Translations under genes and position numbers: made by a program
The notes under the pieces: generated by a model
Database searches by the model: none
What the model saw: only the letters and a program-made list of their open reading frames with translations
What the model was told of the DNA's origin: nothing
DNA from: Scalesia atractyloides
Lineage: Eukaryota; Streptophyta; Magnoliopsida; Asterales; Asteraceae
Assembly: GCA_947069175.1 (NCBI GenBank)
Contig: CAMTDV010000018.1
Location: 45,520,869-45,584,868, forward strand
DNA: 64,000 nt
Reading direction: 5' to 3'
In this document: positions 34,723 through 46,595 of the stretch, piece by piece
Numbering within the stretch: position 1 is the first letter of the stretch
Layout of the letters: every line of letters starts with the position of its first letter

Positions 34723-37700
34723 TTAGGTGAAAAGCTCTACCCAAGCCTTCTTGGTCTTGGGTTTTACTAGATAACCATCATCAAAAGCATATTAAAACTC
34801 ATTAACATCATCAAAATCAAATTCATCATATGTTTCAACAATGTTAATGTTTGAAAATCTAACTTTTTTCTTATCTTTTACAGATTTGACATTATCGTTC
34901 TTAATTTCTGTTTTAACTTTTTTCACATTCTCACTAGTCTTCACCTGCTCAGACTTTGATTTCAGACCTTGATTCTTTTTTGTTGTAAGTCTTTACCAGC
35001 TCAGACTTAACAACACCAGATGTTGTTGACCTTTTCTTGGCAATCTAGGTTTGAGATTTGATATTAGCCTTTTTGATGTAAAACTTGTTTTCATTAAACC
35101 TAGAAGTTTCACCTTTTTCGAAGATGGAATTTTCAAAAGTCTTTTCAGACTTTGGTTTAACTTCTTGTTTTGATTCATTTTGTTTCAAAATCTTTACAGG
35201 TTTTACAAACACTGGTTGCTTTGGTTTAACAACATTTGAATCTTCTTTTCTTTGAAGATAAGCCGGTTTTGATTTCGGACATTGTCGTGCCATATGACCA
35301 ATTTCATTGCACTTGAAACATGTCCGATTTTCAAGTGGATGTCCTTTAACCGGTGGTTTTACCCTACTAGAGGTTTTGGCACCACTTGTAACCTTGGCTT
35401 TATCTCGAATTTCTTTCTCCCTCTTGAACTCATCATTTGACTGTTTACCAATCAAATTCTCCTCATGAACTGTACTTGTCCCATATACAAACTTCATGTT
35501 TTTGTTTTTATATTCATGAAATGGAGACGGTTTCTTTACAGATTCATCAGTTTCTTCTTCTAAACCCAACCCCGCTCTCCGGTTTTCCGGATGATCACCA
35601 TCGTTTCTTTGGTAATTGTTTCTTTTAGGTTTGGAATAGAATTTTCGTTCATTGATTACCAATTCCTCTGATGTGACTTCCACGAGTTTAAAGAATTTGT
35701 CTACCAATTCTTCCTTCATATTCTGAATCGGGAAACTGTCATCAAAATATACTCTATCTGAATCCTTAAGTTTGTACATTACAAAATTAGGATCGTCACT
35801 TAGATCATCCTCTGATGACTTATCTTCATTTTCAAATTGTGAATCGGAATTCTTTGAACTCAAGTTAGCGCTTTTGAAGCTGCCGTCATTAGAATCACTT
35901 AAAACATTTTCAACCACTTTGTTAATCACAACGTTGTTATCATCGTCAGATTTAGCATAGACTATATCAATGTTCTCTGGAAACTCATCTTTCTTTTTAG
36001 AAAGTAATTCAACATTAAGTGCCTTATCCCTCCCGTCTACAGATTTAACACAATATTTCTCGCAAAGGGGTGGAGGAACATTGCTATATTCTTTGCCCGC
36101 TTTCTTTTTAGGTTTTTCTTCCGTTGAAATTGTTGGAAGAATGTGATCGATAACATACGCATTGGTGGTATAACTTCTTAACAATTGTCGAACTCTTTCA
36201 GTTTCAATTGTCATATCTTGAAGTTGTTGTTTGACTTCAGCAATGGTGTTGATATAAATGTTAATTGCTCTTTGTTTATACATTACTGTTCCACTCAACA
36301 TTCTTATATTATCATGTTGTTCGATGTTATTTCTGTCAGTCTGCCGTAATCATTTTTCATTTTGTCATACGCTTCCTTCATTGTGCGATAATCATATTTT
36401 AACAAATCGTTATGCACATTGTTTTTAGCGATGATCTTTGATTTTTCGGCACATTCGACACAAGGTTCAGTACATTTTGTACAAGGTTTCTCAACCTCTA
36501 CAGCTTGTACTTTGATAACTTCTTACTCAATAACCTTTACCTCTGGACCTACCTTGGTTAGATTTGCCATTAAAGCTTTATCTGCCATGTCCTTGAGGTC
36601 TTCGACTTTCATTTCTTGAGTGACATCAATGATCACTTCATCAATCTTTTTGTCCTCGACCACTTGTTCTTTAGAGCTTCCATCAAAGTGACCTGCAAAA
36701 CTGTCACAAGAATTAGAGGATAAAATTCCTTGTCTTTGCATATGGATATATTCCTCTTCTTCCTGCTGTTGATGCAAGTATTGCTCCACAATAGCTTGTT
36801 CGAAAGCTGCTGCTTCTGCTGCTGCCGCTGCTTCAGCTGCTGCCGAATTATCTTCAACTATCTCCACCATCAAAGCAACTCCGGTCTTTTTCCCAATATA
36901 AGAATTCCAATCAAAACCGTCATCTTCTGTGGATGCAATCATGGCTTTCTCCATGGTACTACTGTCTGGCTTTTCTTGGATCTCAATTTGAGTTTTCTTC
37001 GGGAACGGTTTATATTGAAGTGCCCTCTTGTAATATTCATTCCCTCCTCCGAAAGGATTTGGTTTCCGGTTGCTTCGGTGTTCTTACACTCTCTTTTAAA
37101 ATGTCCCTTATGTCGACATCTAAAACACGTGACTTTGGATTTGTCAAAACCCAATTTGTTGCTGGAGTTTCCTATTTCACGGCATGTGAGTGCAACGAAC
37201 TTTGTCACTCTCCTGATGATCGAAGCTAACGACCATTTGATGTCCATTAGTTCGAGTTCTTCCTCGTCTACCTGGTCATAATCTTCTGCGGTCATCTCGG
37301 GATTTCCGATCTTACCTGCAACAAGACATTCATAAGACTCTAAGACGGTAGCAAGTAGTGACATATGTTTTTTTGCAACTTCTTCTAAAACAACATTGTT
37401 CAAATTCACTGCGATGTTGCATTTGTAAACATTCGGATCAGAACTTTGCTGTTGGTTCTGATTTGCTTGACTTTGGAATGTTGAATTTGAACCAGTGTTT
37501 GAGTAAGAACTTTGTGGACTTTGGTCATACTGAGGCTGTGAATGGTTCTGATTCTGTGGAGAAACATTCATGTTTGCACTAAAAGCAGTTCCAATTTTTG
37601 GACTCGAAATGTTATCTTGCATTCCGGTTTTGTAGTACAAACCAATGTCTTGAACAACATTGGCGTTCTTTGACTTCGCTATCTTCAGAAGCTCCATTTC

Positions 37701-38243
37701 GTGGCCTTCGAGTTTATCGATAAAGGTTGAAAACTTGAAGAAATCCCACTTATCACTATTCTTCAGAACCATCAAATACGTAGTCCATTCACCCTCTGGT
37801 AGTGCGTCAGCAAGTTTGTCGATATATTCTTGTTCCGTCTTCTCAAGACCGCGTCTTCGCATTTGCACTTTGAGATGACAAAAACGCTCAATCATTTGCT
37901 TAATGGTCTCATTCTTTAGAATGCTGAAGATATCGAACTCTTTCAGAATGAGAGCCTTATTGCTTTTTATCATTTCAACACTGCCTTGGTATTTCTTCTG
38001 TAACGACAACCAAAGCTCCCTTCCTGTAGTATATTCTGGAAGCAAGATCAGAATATCTTCTTTGACAGACTGTTAGATGAGATTGATCATCTTTTTCTCT
38101 GCAATTTATTCGTCTCTCTGAGCTGTCGAGTAGTTGTACTTCTCAAGAACTTGTTGATGTTCATCTACCGGAACAGTGTAGCCTCTTTCGATTGACACCC
38201 AGCCAGCGAAGTGCATGGCATTTGACGAACTAGCTCTGGACAT
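34723..38243 (-). pseudogene. gag: E5 gag, long, two zinc knuckles, broken
   Basis: Sense runs from ATG (38241-38243, MSRASSSNA) to TAA (34723-34725). About 110 bp are deleted just after the start, joining SSNA to MHFAGW. The UBN2-like block is well preserved in the 368-codon frame 36939-38045, which ends after the first knuckle CFRCRHKGHFKREC. The second knuckle CFKCNEIGHMARQC is in the 418-codon frame 35045-36301. Breaks include a 1-nt loss near 36339, a stop at about 36525 and a Trp-to-stop change near 35045. The middle has an Ala-rich run absent from subfamily A. It is close to E1 gag throughout. Confidence 0.9.
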
Positions 38244-38328
38244 AAAAGCTCTTAGTTGATCCTTAATCGTGAATAACGAAATGTATACGTTGAAAAACTT
38301 TCAAAAACTTTGAAAATGATTAGTCCTA

Positions 38329-38715
38329 CTACAAGTTCGGTCGAACTTGTAGCAACAAATGAAGAATTCTTGAATTTTCTAACAAGTTCGGTCGAACTTG
38401 TTAGATCTACTTTGAAAATTTTCTTTTATCTTCGGTCGAACTTACACACTTTTGAACAAACAAACAGAACTTCGAGCGAACTTGTCAACACAATTTTGAT
38501 GAAATACAAGCAAGTTCGGGCGAACTTACTTAAAACTTTCTTGATTTTACACAAGTTCGGTAGAACTTGATGTAAAATTAATGAAAATTCAGTATCTTCG
38601 AGCGAACTTGATTTAAATTTCCTCAAAAATCACCTAAGTTCGGGCGAACTTACTAAAAAATCACTTGAAAAGTGATGTTTTAGGGCAAGTTCGGCCGAAC
38701 ATGGCCAACAAGTTC
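38329..38715. repeat. Array of palindromes in the E5 leader
   Basis: Same layout as E1. Perfect: 38329-38352 (arms CTACAAGTTCG), 38378-38405 (13-nt arms TCTAACAAGTTCG) and 38635-38652 (TAAGTTCG). Degenerate ones lie near 38440, 38470, 38512, 38552, 38600 and 38695. The palindrome at 38329 is intact where its E1 partner (6398) has a C-to-T type change. Confidence 0.9.
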
Positions 38716-38948
38716 GATCCCGAAAATTTTCAAAAACATGGTTTTTTCAAAATTTCAACATGAATTCGGTTGAATTTGGTCTCCAATCTTTCAAGGGTTT
38801 ATCTTTGTTGTATTTTACATGATATATTCAAAATTCAAAAGATTTTGACCATGAATTCTTCATTTTGTGATCAAAAGTTAAGAAAAAAGAAGAATGGAGT
38901 AGAAATAGAAGTGTTCTTGTCTTGATACTATCAAATCAGGCTGTTCTA

Positions 38949-38960
38949 GCTCTGATACCA
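38949..38960 (-). other. E5 primer-binding site
   Basis: Minus-strand TGGTATCAGAGC, two bases inside the 5' LTR. Confidence 0.95.
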
Positions 38961-38962
38961 CT

Positions 38963-39350
38963 TGTAGGACCGATCCTTGATGCTTAGGAACCTAAATTTG
39001 ATATCTAACGTCCATAATAGCGGAAATATTACGTCGTGTTACCAATAGACAAGAATTAATGAGTTAAACGTTAGTTTTATAGATCAAACGTTCTGGTTAC
39101 AGACTGACAGAGCTTCGCCTCTGAGATGCCAAAGTTACAAATGAGACACACAAGCTAGGTATTTATAGTTCAACAAGTTCGGCCCATGAGGACACAAGTT
39201 CGCCTGAACTTGCATAAGCAAGTTCTGCCGAACATGCATACTTAACATATTTATGGGCGAACTTGGCTATAATACTTCATAAACTAGCCTATTCAGCTCT
39301 ATACAATATAGACTCGATATAAGACTAAGACATAGACATTATACACCACA
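38963..39350 (-). repeat. E5 5' LTR (388 bp)
   Basis: On the minus strand TGTGGTGTATAATG to GATCGGTCCTACA. A minus-strand TATAAATA is at plus 39160-39167. The outer terminus has lost one base compared with TGTTGGTG of its relatives. Confidence 0.95.
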
Positions 39351-39724
39351 CAAATTAAACCTAATCCTGCACATATTGATAACAAAAAATCTGAAATACC
39401 AACTCAGGTTTTGAAACAATATACAGAAACTTTAAACAAGGTGAAACCAGTTATTACTAAGTTTTCAAATTTTGAAACCGGTGAATCTCCAAATAGTAAT
39501 GAACTAAAAGTTTCGACATTGTATTTCAAGAAAGCTATAATGAAAAATCAATCATGGTTGGTAAAAGGAAAAGAAGTTTCAAAATCAGTGAAAACTGAAA
39601 GATTAGAGGACTTTCCAAAACCAAAGAAAGTTCAAAATAAACCTGATTGTGTAAAAAAATCAAAATTAAGGTTGAAGAAACAACGCCTAAGACTGAAAAG
39701 GCTTGGGTGTCACTATTCAACTAA
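39351..39724 (+). pseudogene. gag: E4 gag, second part
   Basis: Continues the reading frame cut by E5: removing E5 and one CAAAT restores ASKCLQ-I-KPNPAH across the join. It holds VSTLYFKKAIMKNQSWLVKGK, equivalent to FYIKKANIKSQTWIAKKK of the other gags, and ends with KAWVSLFN then TAA at 39722-39724. An internal frame break near 39650-39690 splits the last part. The sequence gaatttttgtgcag follows the stop, matching the gag-pol junction of the other copies. Confidence 0.8.
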
Positions 39725-41208
39725 TTGTTTGAATTTTTGTGCAGGAACTTCTGAGATGAACGCAAATTACTAAGAATGGAGTTCCGTGGCACACAATAAA
39801 GACGGGCCGGGCTAGCATGTTATATATAAAGGCCATTTTTACAAAACATGTTCCAACAATGTTTACGTTAAAATTTTGAAAATTTTTGGAGAAAATTTTT
39901 CAAAAAAGCATTGAAATAACGTTTACTTGAAAATTTTACAAATTTTTGAAGAAAATTTGAAAATATTTCACAAAACCCTCACTATTGATCAGACAAAACA
40001 CATGGATTTAAATTGTTATAAATGCAAAAGTGTCAAGGTTTTTGTCATCATGAGGGGGAGAGGATTTAAAAGAAATTTATGAAGCAGTAATAGATGGAGA
40101 ATTGAAGTTATTCTCATCGGTTGGTCAATGTTTTTCCATAAATCAAAAAATCCAAAAATATGTTTTTGAATTTTGGGGGGAGAAAATTTTTTCAGAAAAT
40201 CCAAAAACATATTAAATATGAAAAGTACAAAAACATTGAAAAAGACAAAAAGAAATTTTGTGTGTATAAAGGAAATGATAGTACATCAGTGGACTATCAC
40301 AGTATGCTAAGGATTTGTAAAGTTTAAAAAGTATAAACGAGTCTTACTGTGGATGTGTCGATAGGCTTTACACGTTCAGTAAATTGTTTCCGGGATATAA
40401 ACTAAATTTTACAACTGCTTAATATGTGGATTGACATCTCTCGGATATATGGACTTATTACTCCGAAATTTTGTTTGAGAGATTGCCTGATTCTGAGATA
40501 CGAGGTCTTTATAGATGATTGATATCTGGGGTATTATACAAGTTCTTCTGATTTTGCATAAGCAATGGCCTAGAACTTTTATAATGCTTTTGCAAAAAAT
40601 CCCTAAAACTGCATTCAATTGAAAATATCGAAAGATACTACAATTGCAGTACAAAAATATTCCATTTTGGAACACAACCTTATAAGTCGAGCCTTCATCT
40701 CTCTGTCGGTACGATGGTACTAACCTGAGCTCTCAAGGTCTCGCATAACCCAGATACAGATATCAATTACGCTATACTCACCTGTTAAGATGAAATCTAG
40801 GGAACTTTGATACAGGAGTATATTCTGAGATGGAAACCATAGTTAAGTCAAGTTTCTTAATTCTACATAACGTATCTTGGAACAATTGAGAAATGTGTTG
40901 AAGTTTAAGAGGACAAACATATCGACAATTTAGGTAAATTTGTTTAAAACTTAGTGTCATAAAAAGGTCAATGGTACTAGTGATATGCCTCAGAAACTGA
41001 TATGATCCTTTAACACAAACTCATAAAAAATATATATGTAAATATGTTTGTACATACTTAGTGTTTGATATTCATTTCATAAAACAAAAAGATTATATTA
41101 TCTTTTTGTTTCGACCACTGATGATGAAATGCTGATTTTCAAAATCTAAAGCTGCTGATCAAAAGTTTGAAAATTTCAAATTAATCTGAAAAGTTTGTAT
41201 AAATACCG
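39725..41208 (+). other. E4 remainder: pol absent, noncoding post-pol segment
   Basis: After the TGCAG there is about 100 bp of unassigned sequence, then an AT-rich stretch with GGGGGAGAGG and GGGGGGAGAAAA purine runs (40050-40195). From about 40240 to 41080 it aligns by eye with 46755-47600 of E6 (TGTGGATGTGTCGATAGGC, the AAATTTTACAA segment, and others), the region downstream of RNase H. No pol domain lies between. Confidence 0.7.
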
Positions 41209-43102
41209 AAGAAGTTAATGCCGAAAATCTCAAGGACATGGCAGATAAAGCTTTGATGGCGAATCTAACCAAGGTAGGTCCAGAGGTAAAGGTTGTCGAG
41301 AAAGAAGTTGTCAAAGTACAAGTTGTAGAGGTTGAGAAACCTTAAAATGTACTGACCTTGTGTCGAATGTGCCGAAAAATCAAAGATCATCGCTGAAAAC
41401 AATGTGCATAACGATTTGTTAAAATATGATTATCGCACAATGAAAGAAGCGTATGACAAAATGAAAAATGATTATGGCAGACTCGACAGAAATAACATCG
41501 AACAACATGATAATATAAGAATGTTGAGTGGTACAGTAATGGATAAACAAAGAGCAATTAACACCTATATTAACACCATTGCTGAAATCAAACAACAACT
41601 TCAAGACATGACAATCGAAACTGAAAGAGTTCGATAATTGTTAAGAAGTTATACCACCAACACGTATGTTATCGATCACATTCTTCCGACAATCTCAACG
41701 GAAGAAAAACCTAAAAAGAAAGCGGGCAAAGAATATAGCAATGTTCCTCCACCCCTTTGCGAGAAATACTGTGTTAAATCTACAGACGGGATGGACAAGG
41801 CACTCAATGTTGAATTACTTTCTGAAAAGAAAGACGAGTTGCCAGAGAACATTGATATAGTCTATGCTAAATCAGATGATGATAACAACGTTGTGGTTAA
41901 CAAAGTGGTTGAAAATGTTTTAAGTGATTCTGATGACGGCAACTTCAAAAGCGCCAACGCGAGTTCTAAGAGTTCTGACTCAAAGACTGAAGATAACGAT
42001 AAGTCATCAGAGGATGATCTAAGTGACGATCCTAATTTTGTAATGTACAAACTTAAGGATTCAGATAGAGTATATTTTGATGACAGTTTCCCGATTCAGA
42101 ATATGAAGGAAGAATTGGTAGACAAATTCTTTAAACTCGTGGAAGTCACATCAGAGGAATTGGTAATCAATGAACGAAAATTCTATTCCAAACCTAAAAG
42201 AAACAATTACCAAAGAAACGATGGTGATCATCCGGAAAACCGGAGAGCGGGGTTGGGTTTAGAAGAAGAAACTGATGAATCTGTAAAGAAACCGTCTCCA
42301 TTTCATGAATATAAAAACAAAAACATGAAGTTTGTATATGGGACAAGTACAGTTCATGAGGAGAATTTGATTGGTAAACAGTCAAATGATGAGTTCAAGA
42401 AGGAGAAAGAAATTTGAGATAAAGCCAAGGTTACAAGTGGTGTCAAAACTTCAAGTAGGGTAAAACCACCTATTAAAGGAGATCCACTTGATAATATGAC
42501 ATGTTTCAAGTGGAATGAAATTGGTCATATGGCACGACAATGTCCGAAATCAAAACCGGCTTATCTTCGAAGAAAAGAAGATTCAAATTTTGTTAAACCA
42601 AAGCAACCATTGTTTGCAAAACCTGTAAAGATTTTGAAACGAAATGAATCAAAACCAGAAGTTAAACCAAAGTCTGAAATGACTTTTGAAATTTTCATTT
42701 TCGAAAAAGGTGAAACTTCTAGGTCTAATGAAAACAAGTTTTACATCAAAAAGGCTAATATCAAATCCTAAACCTGGATTGCTAAGAAAAGGTCAACAAC
42801 ATCTGGTGTTGTTAAGTCTGAGCTAGTAAAGACTAACAACATAAAAGAATCAAAGTCTGAAATCACTAAGTCTGAGCAGGTGAAGACTAGTGAGAATGTG
42901 AAAGAAGTTAAAACAGAAATCAAGAACGATAATGTCAAATCTGTAAAAGATAAGAAAAAAGTGAAATTTTCAAACATTAACATTGTTGAAACAGATGATG
43001 AATTTGATTTTGATGATGTTGATGAGTTTGAATATGATTTTGATAATGGTTATCCAGTAAAACCCAAGACCCAGAAGGCTTAGGGAAGAGCTTTTCACCT
43101 AA
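41209..43102 (+). pseudogene. gag: E6 gag, C-terminal part, broken
   Basis: Starts in the KADKALMANLTKVGPEVKV block. The four-cysteine motif is damaged near 41343. The coiled-coil-like block is in frame 41404-41637, followed by a stop at 41635-41637 (Gln to stop). Frame 41638-42417 (259 codons) has EENP-type Lys repeats and the acidic Ser/Asp segment. The second knuckle reads CFKWNEIGHMARQC: its second Cys is Trp, so zinc binding would be lost. Trp-to-stop (43081-43083) replaces the usual KKAWVELFT ending. Confidence 0.85.
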
Positions 43103-43116
43103 TTTCTGAATTTTTC

Positions 43117-46100
43117 AAGGGCTCCAAAGATCTGTACTCTCAAAGTGGATTTTGGATAGTGGAGCGTCCAAGCATATGACGGGAATGAAGGCTTTGCTAT
43201 TCGACATTAAAGCTATCAATGGTGGATATGTTGGATTTGCAGGAAATCAAGGTGGAAGGATAGTCACCGAGGGAAAACTCTCCAATGGCGTAGTTTCTTT
43301 TGATGGCGTGAACTATTGCAGAACTTGAGAACAATCTTCTGAGTATATCGCAGATTTGTGACAAGAAATTTACAGTCCATTTCAACGACAAAGAGTGTAT
43401 TATCTTGAAGCCGGGATTCAAAATACCAGATGAGTGGATTCTGATGCGAGCACCGCGAGAGAATGATTTATATGTTCTTGATATGGGTGTCGCTACCACT
43501 TCATCAAAATCGGCACAATGTTTTGTATCAAAAGCTACTGAAAAAGAATCTATTCTTTGGCATCGTAAGATGGGGCATATTCATTTGCGAAAAATGAATT
43601 TCTTCGTTCATAATGATCTTGTAGAAGTCGTAAATCTTCAAAGTTTTCAGATGTCTGATCATTGCCTGGAATGCAAAAAGGGAAAGCAGATCAAGAAATC
43701 TCATCCGAAGAAAATTCTAAACTCAATCAAGTTGCCATAGAACGTCTCCACATGAACTTATTTGGTCCTATAAATGTTCGAAGCATCTCAGGAGACTTAT
43801 ATTGCTTGGTCGTGACAGATGACTATTCAAGATATTCGTGGGTATTCTTTCAAGAATCAAAAGACGAAACATTTGAGAACTTGGTTATTCTATTCAAGAA
43901 ACTCGAGAACATTTATCATCTGCCGGCCAGACGAATTAGAAGTGACAAAGGCACAGAGCTTAATGCTCCCTATACTCCACAGCAAAACGGAGTAGCTGAA
44001 CGGAAAAACATAACTTTGATTGAAACTGCGAGAACCATGCTTGCAGATTCTAAACTTCCTATCAGCTTCCGGACTGAAGTGGTTGTTGCGGCTTGCTACA
44101 CTCTAAACAGAGTTCTCACTATCAAACCAACAAAGAAAACATGTTTTGAAATGATAAACCGACGGAAGCCAAATTTGAAGTTCTTAGAACCATTCGGTGC
44201 ACCATGTACCGTAATAGACCAAGATGGCAAATTCGGAGCTAAATCTCTCGAAGGTTTCTTTGTCGGATATGTAAGTCCGTTGAGAAGAGTATATGTTCCT
44301 TCATTAAGAAAGGTTATTGAAGCACAACACGTGGATTATTTCAACTACACGGATCCTATTCAAAGGAAAGGTGACGCGTGGCTGTTTAACTATCAAGACC
44401 TTTGGAAGTCATTTGACTTGCCCAAAGAACCAACTGACGAAGAAGTTGCAGCGTTATATTATCTTCACCAGTCAGCAAATCAAGAACAAATTGTTCGACC
44501 AATTATGGTTAATCAACCCACGTTGGATCCATCTTCTTCTGGCGCAAGTTCAAGCAATAGTGGTGTTCCGGCTGAAAATGTTTCTGAAACATTATTAACA
44601 CCTGCTACTCCTTCAACGAATGTCTCTATTGAACCAGTGAATACAACAACGGAGCCCAGTATGCCTCAGAATCAAAATTCTGATTCAGATGAAACACCAA
44701 CATTTGATGCTAATGGGGAATCATCTTATTCAGATGAAGAAGTGGAGCAGATAACAAGTCTTCTTAATCAATCTGCAGTCCCGAACAATAGAAATGAAGC
44801 TTCATCAAGCTCTCCAAACTTTGAATTGGTTGTTGACCTCAACATCACGAATCAGCAAAACTCAGTAGATGTTCAAAGTGAAGAATTGTCGCGATCATAT
44901 TTCTATCATCCGTCAACAAATATTATCGGAGAACTTCAAACCGGTATTAAAACTCGAGGGCAAATTAATAAAGCACTCAGTTTGTTTCTACACACGCGTT
45001 GCTATAACCCAGAACTATTGTTTCTATTCATGTTTCATCTCTCAGATTGAGCCTAAGACAGTTAATGAAGCTTTAGCCGATGAAAACTGGGTACAAGCAA
45101 TGCAAGAAGAATTGTTGCAGTTTGAGAAGTTGGGTGTTTGGAAGCTTGAAGACCTGCCAGAAAATCAGAAAGCAATTGATATAAAATGGGTCTTTAAGTG
45201 TAAACGAGATGATAGAGGGGTTATTGTTCGTAACAAAGATAGGCTTGTTGTCAAAGGTTTTCACCAGTAGGAAGGGATAGACTACATGGAAGTCTATGCA
45301 CCAGTAGCTCGATTGGAATCTATTCGAATTTTTATAGCTTTCGCATCATGGAAAGGATTTAAGGTCTATCAATTGGATGTCAAATCGGCTTTTTTGTATG
45401 GCAAATTACGCGAGAAGGTGTACGTTGGACAACCACCAGGGTTTGTCGATCCACTTAACAAGAAGAAAGCATACCTACTGGATAAAGCTCTTTATGGACT
45501 ACACCAAGCCCTGAGAGCTTGGTACGAGACGTTATCGCAACATCTCGTCGGAAACGGCTTTATCAGAGGAATGGTGGATAGTACTCTTTTCACCAGAGAA
45601 GTTGATGGCCATCTGATTATAGTTCAAATCTACGTTGACGACATCATCTTTGGATCTACAAACGATAGTCTCTGCAAAGAGTTTGAGGGAATCATGAAAA
45701 AGAAATTCGAAAGTCCTCGATGGGTGAAATGAAGTTCTTTCTTGGTTTGCAGGTAGATCAGCTTCCGGATGGTATTTTCATTCATCAGACTAAGATGTTC
45801 ACGACATCTTGAGCCTCTATCTATGTCTCTTGTTCTAAATTAGGGCATTTGGGTTGACGAGATTGGAGCCAAAGTTGACGAGACGTTATACAGATCGATG
45901 ATTGGATCGCTGATGTATCTGACGGCATCGCGCCCAGATATTATGTATCCAACCTGCTTATGCGCCAAATATCAGTCAAGCCCGAGGATCTTACACATGC
46001 AGATCATGAAGCGTATCTTCAGATATCTAAAAGGATGCCCAAGCACCGGCTTCTAGTACCCGAAGAACGACAATTTTTACCTCACAGGCTATGCTGATTC

Positions 46101-46595
46101 CGATTTTGGTGTAGATAAGTTGAACTCAAAATCAACTACTGCGGGATGCCAGTTCTTCAGAACAAGAATGTAACCTGGCAGTGTAAGAAACAGACTACGG
46201 TCTCTCTCTCTACCTGTGAATCTGAGTATATCTCGGCCTCCAGCTGTTGTTCACAGATTCTGTGGATTCAACAGCATATGAGTGACTATGGTCTGCAATT
46301 TCTAGACACTCTGCTGTATGTTGATAACAAGCCAGCCATCGATATTACTAAAAATCTGGTTCATCACTCACGCACAAAACACATTGAAATTCGTTACCAC
46401 TTCATCCGTGACTGCTACGAGAAGAAGTTGGTACGAATAGAAAAAATCCACACTGACGAACAAAAGGCTGATTTTTATACCAAACCATTTTCTTTGTCAC
46501 GATTTAAATACTTACTGAGAATTAATGGTATGAAAAATTTGCTTACAGGTGCGGACGCTGAGGTTAAATACAGATCGGACGACGAGTTCGCATGA
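43117..46595 (+). pseudogene. pol: E6 pol (protease, integrase, reverse transcriptase, RNase H), broken
   Basis: Protease WILDSGASKHMTG (43145-43185); a 2-nt loss near 43315 shifts the frame. GAG-pre-integrase LWHRKMGHIHL and CLECKKGKQ are present; a 1-nt loss near 43737 follows. The integrase core (462-codon frame 43662-45050) has LFGPI and NGVAERKN, but about 20 codons between RSDKGTE and APYTPQQNG are deleted. Reverse transcriptase: VYAPVARLESIR, VKSAFLYGKL, ALYGLHQALRAWYE and an intact IYVDDIIFGST (45630-45660). Breaks occur near 45048, 45268, 45718 and 45795. RNase H (46146-46595) keeps STCESEYISAS, YVDNKPAIDITKN and HIEIRYHFIRDC and ends SDDEFA. This copy shows the full domain order of the family. 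Confidence 0.9.

Larger units (their letters stand above)
31305..39350 (-). mobile_element. Complete Ty1/copia insertion E5 with 5-bp target duplication, internally deleted
   Basis: LTRs at 31305-31703 and 38963-39350 flank an internal region read on the minus strand. CAAAT occurs directly before (31300-31304) and directly after (39351-39355), a perfect 5-bp target duplication. By eye I count about 19 substitutions plus small indels between the two LTRs, near 5 percent. RNase H, the post-pol region and the third ORF are absent: reverse transcriptase coding ends at 31743, and the sequence joins within a few bases to the last 35 bp before the 3' LTR. The 8.0-kb length compares with the more than 11.7 kb of E6, which lacks its 5' end. 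Confidence 0.95.
28732..41208 (+). mobile_element. Copia relic E4: gag-only, pol missing, interrupted by E5
   Basis: A 411-bp LTR of a different subfamily, a primer-binding site, a palindromic leader and a diverged gag lie on the plus strand. E5 (31305-39350) splits gag inside its zinc knuckle. After gag, the position where pol should begin holds only about 100 bp of unrecognised sequence. Then comes AT-rich DNA and a post-pol noncoding segment homologous to 46755-47600 of E6. No protease, integrase, reverse transcriptase or 3' LTR was found. The right limit (about 41208) is where E6-type gag begins. Confidence 0.75.

Noticed and set aside
36730..37281. Plus-strand ORF of 183 codons opposite E5 gag
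   Set aside because: It is the antisense shadow of the well-supported gag frame 36939-38045. Similar shadows occur opposite E1 gag (4700-5197) and E6 ORFs. No motifs of its own.
43117..46595. E6 pol as the missing right part of E3
   Set aside because: E6 integrase is continuous through the point where E3 is cut (GCTTGC-TACACT), has its own protease, and is of subfamily B, while E3 is subfamily A.
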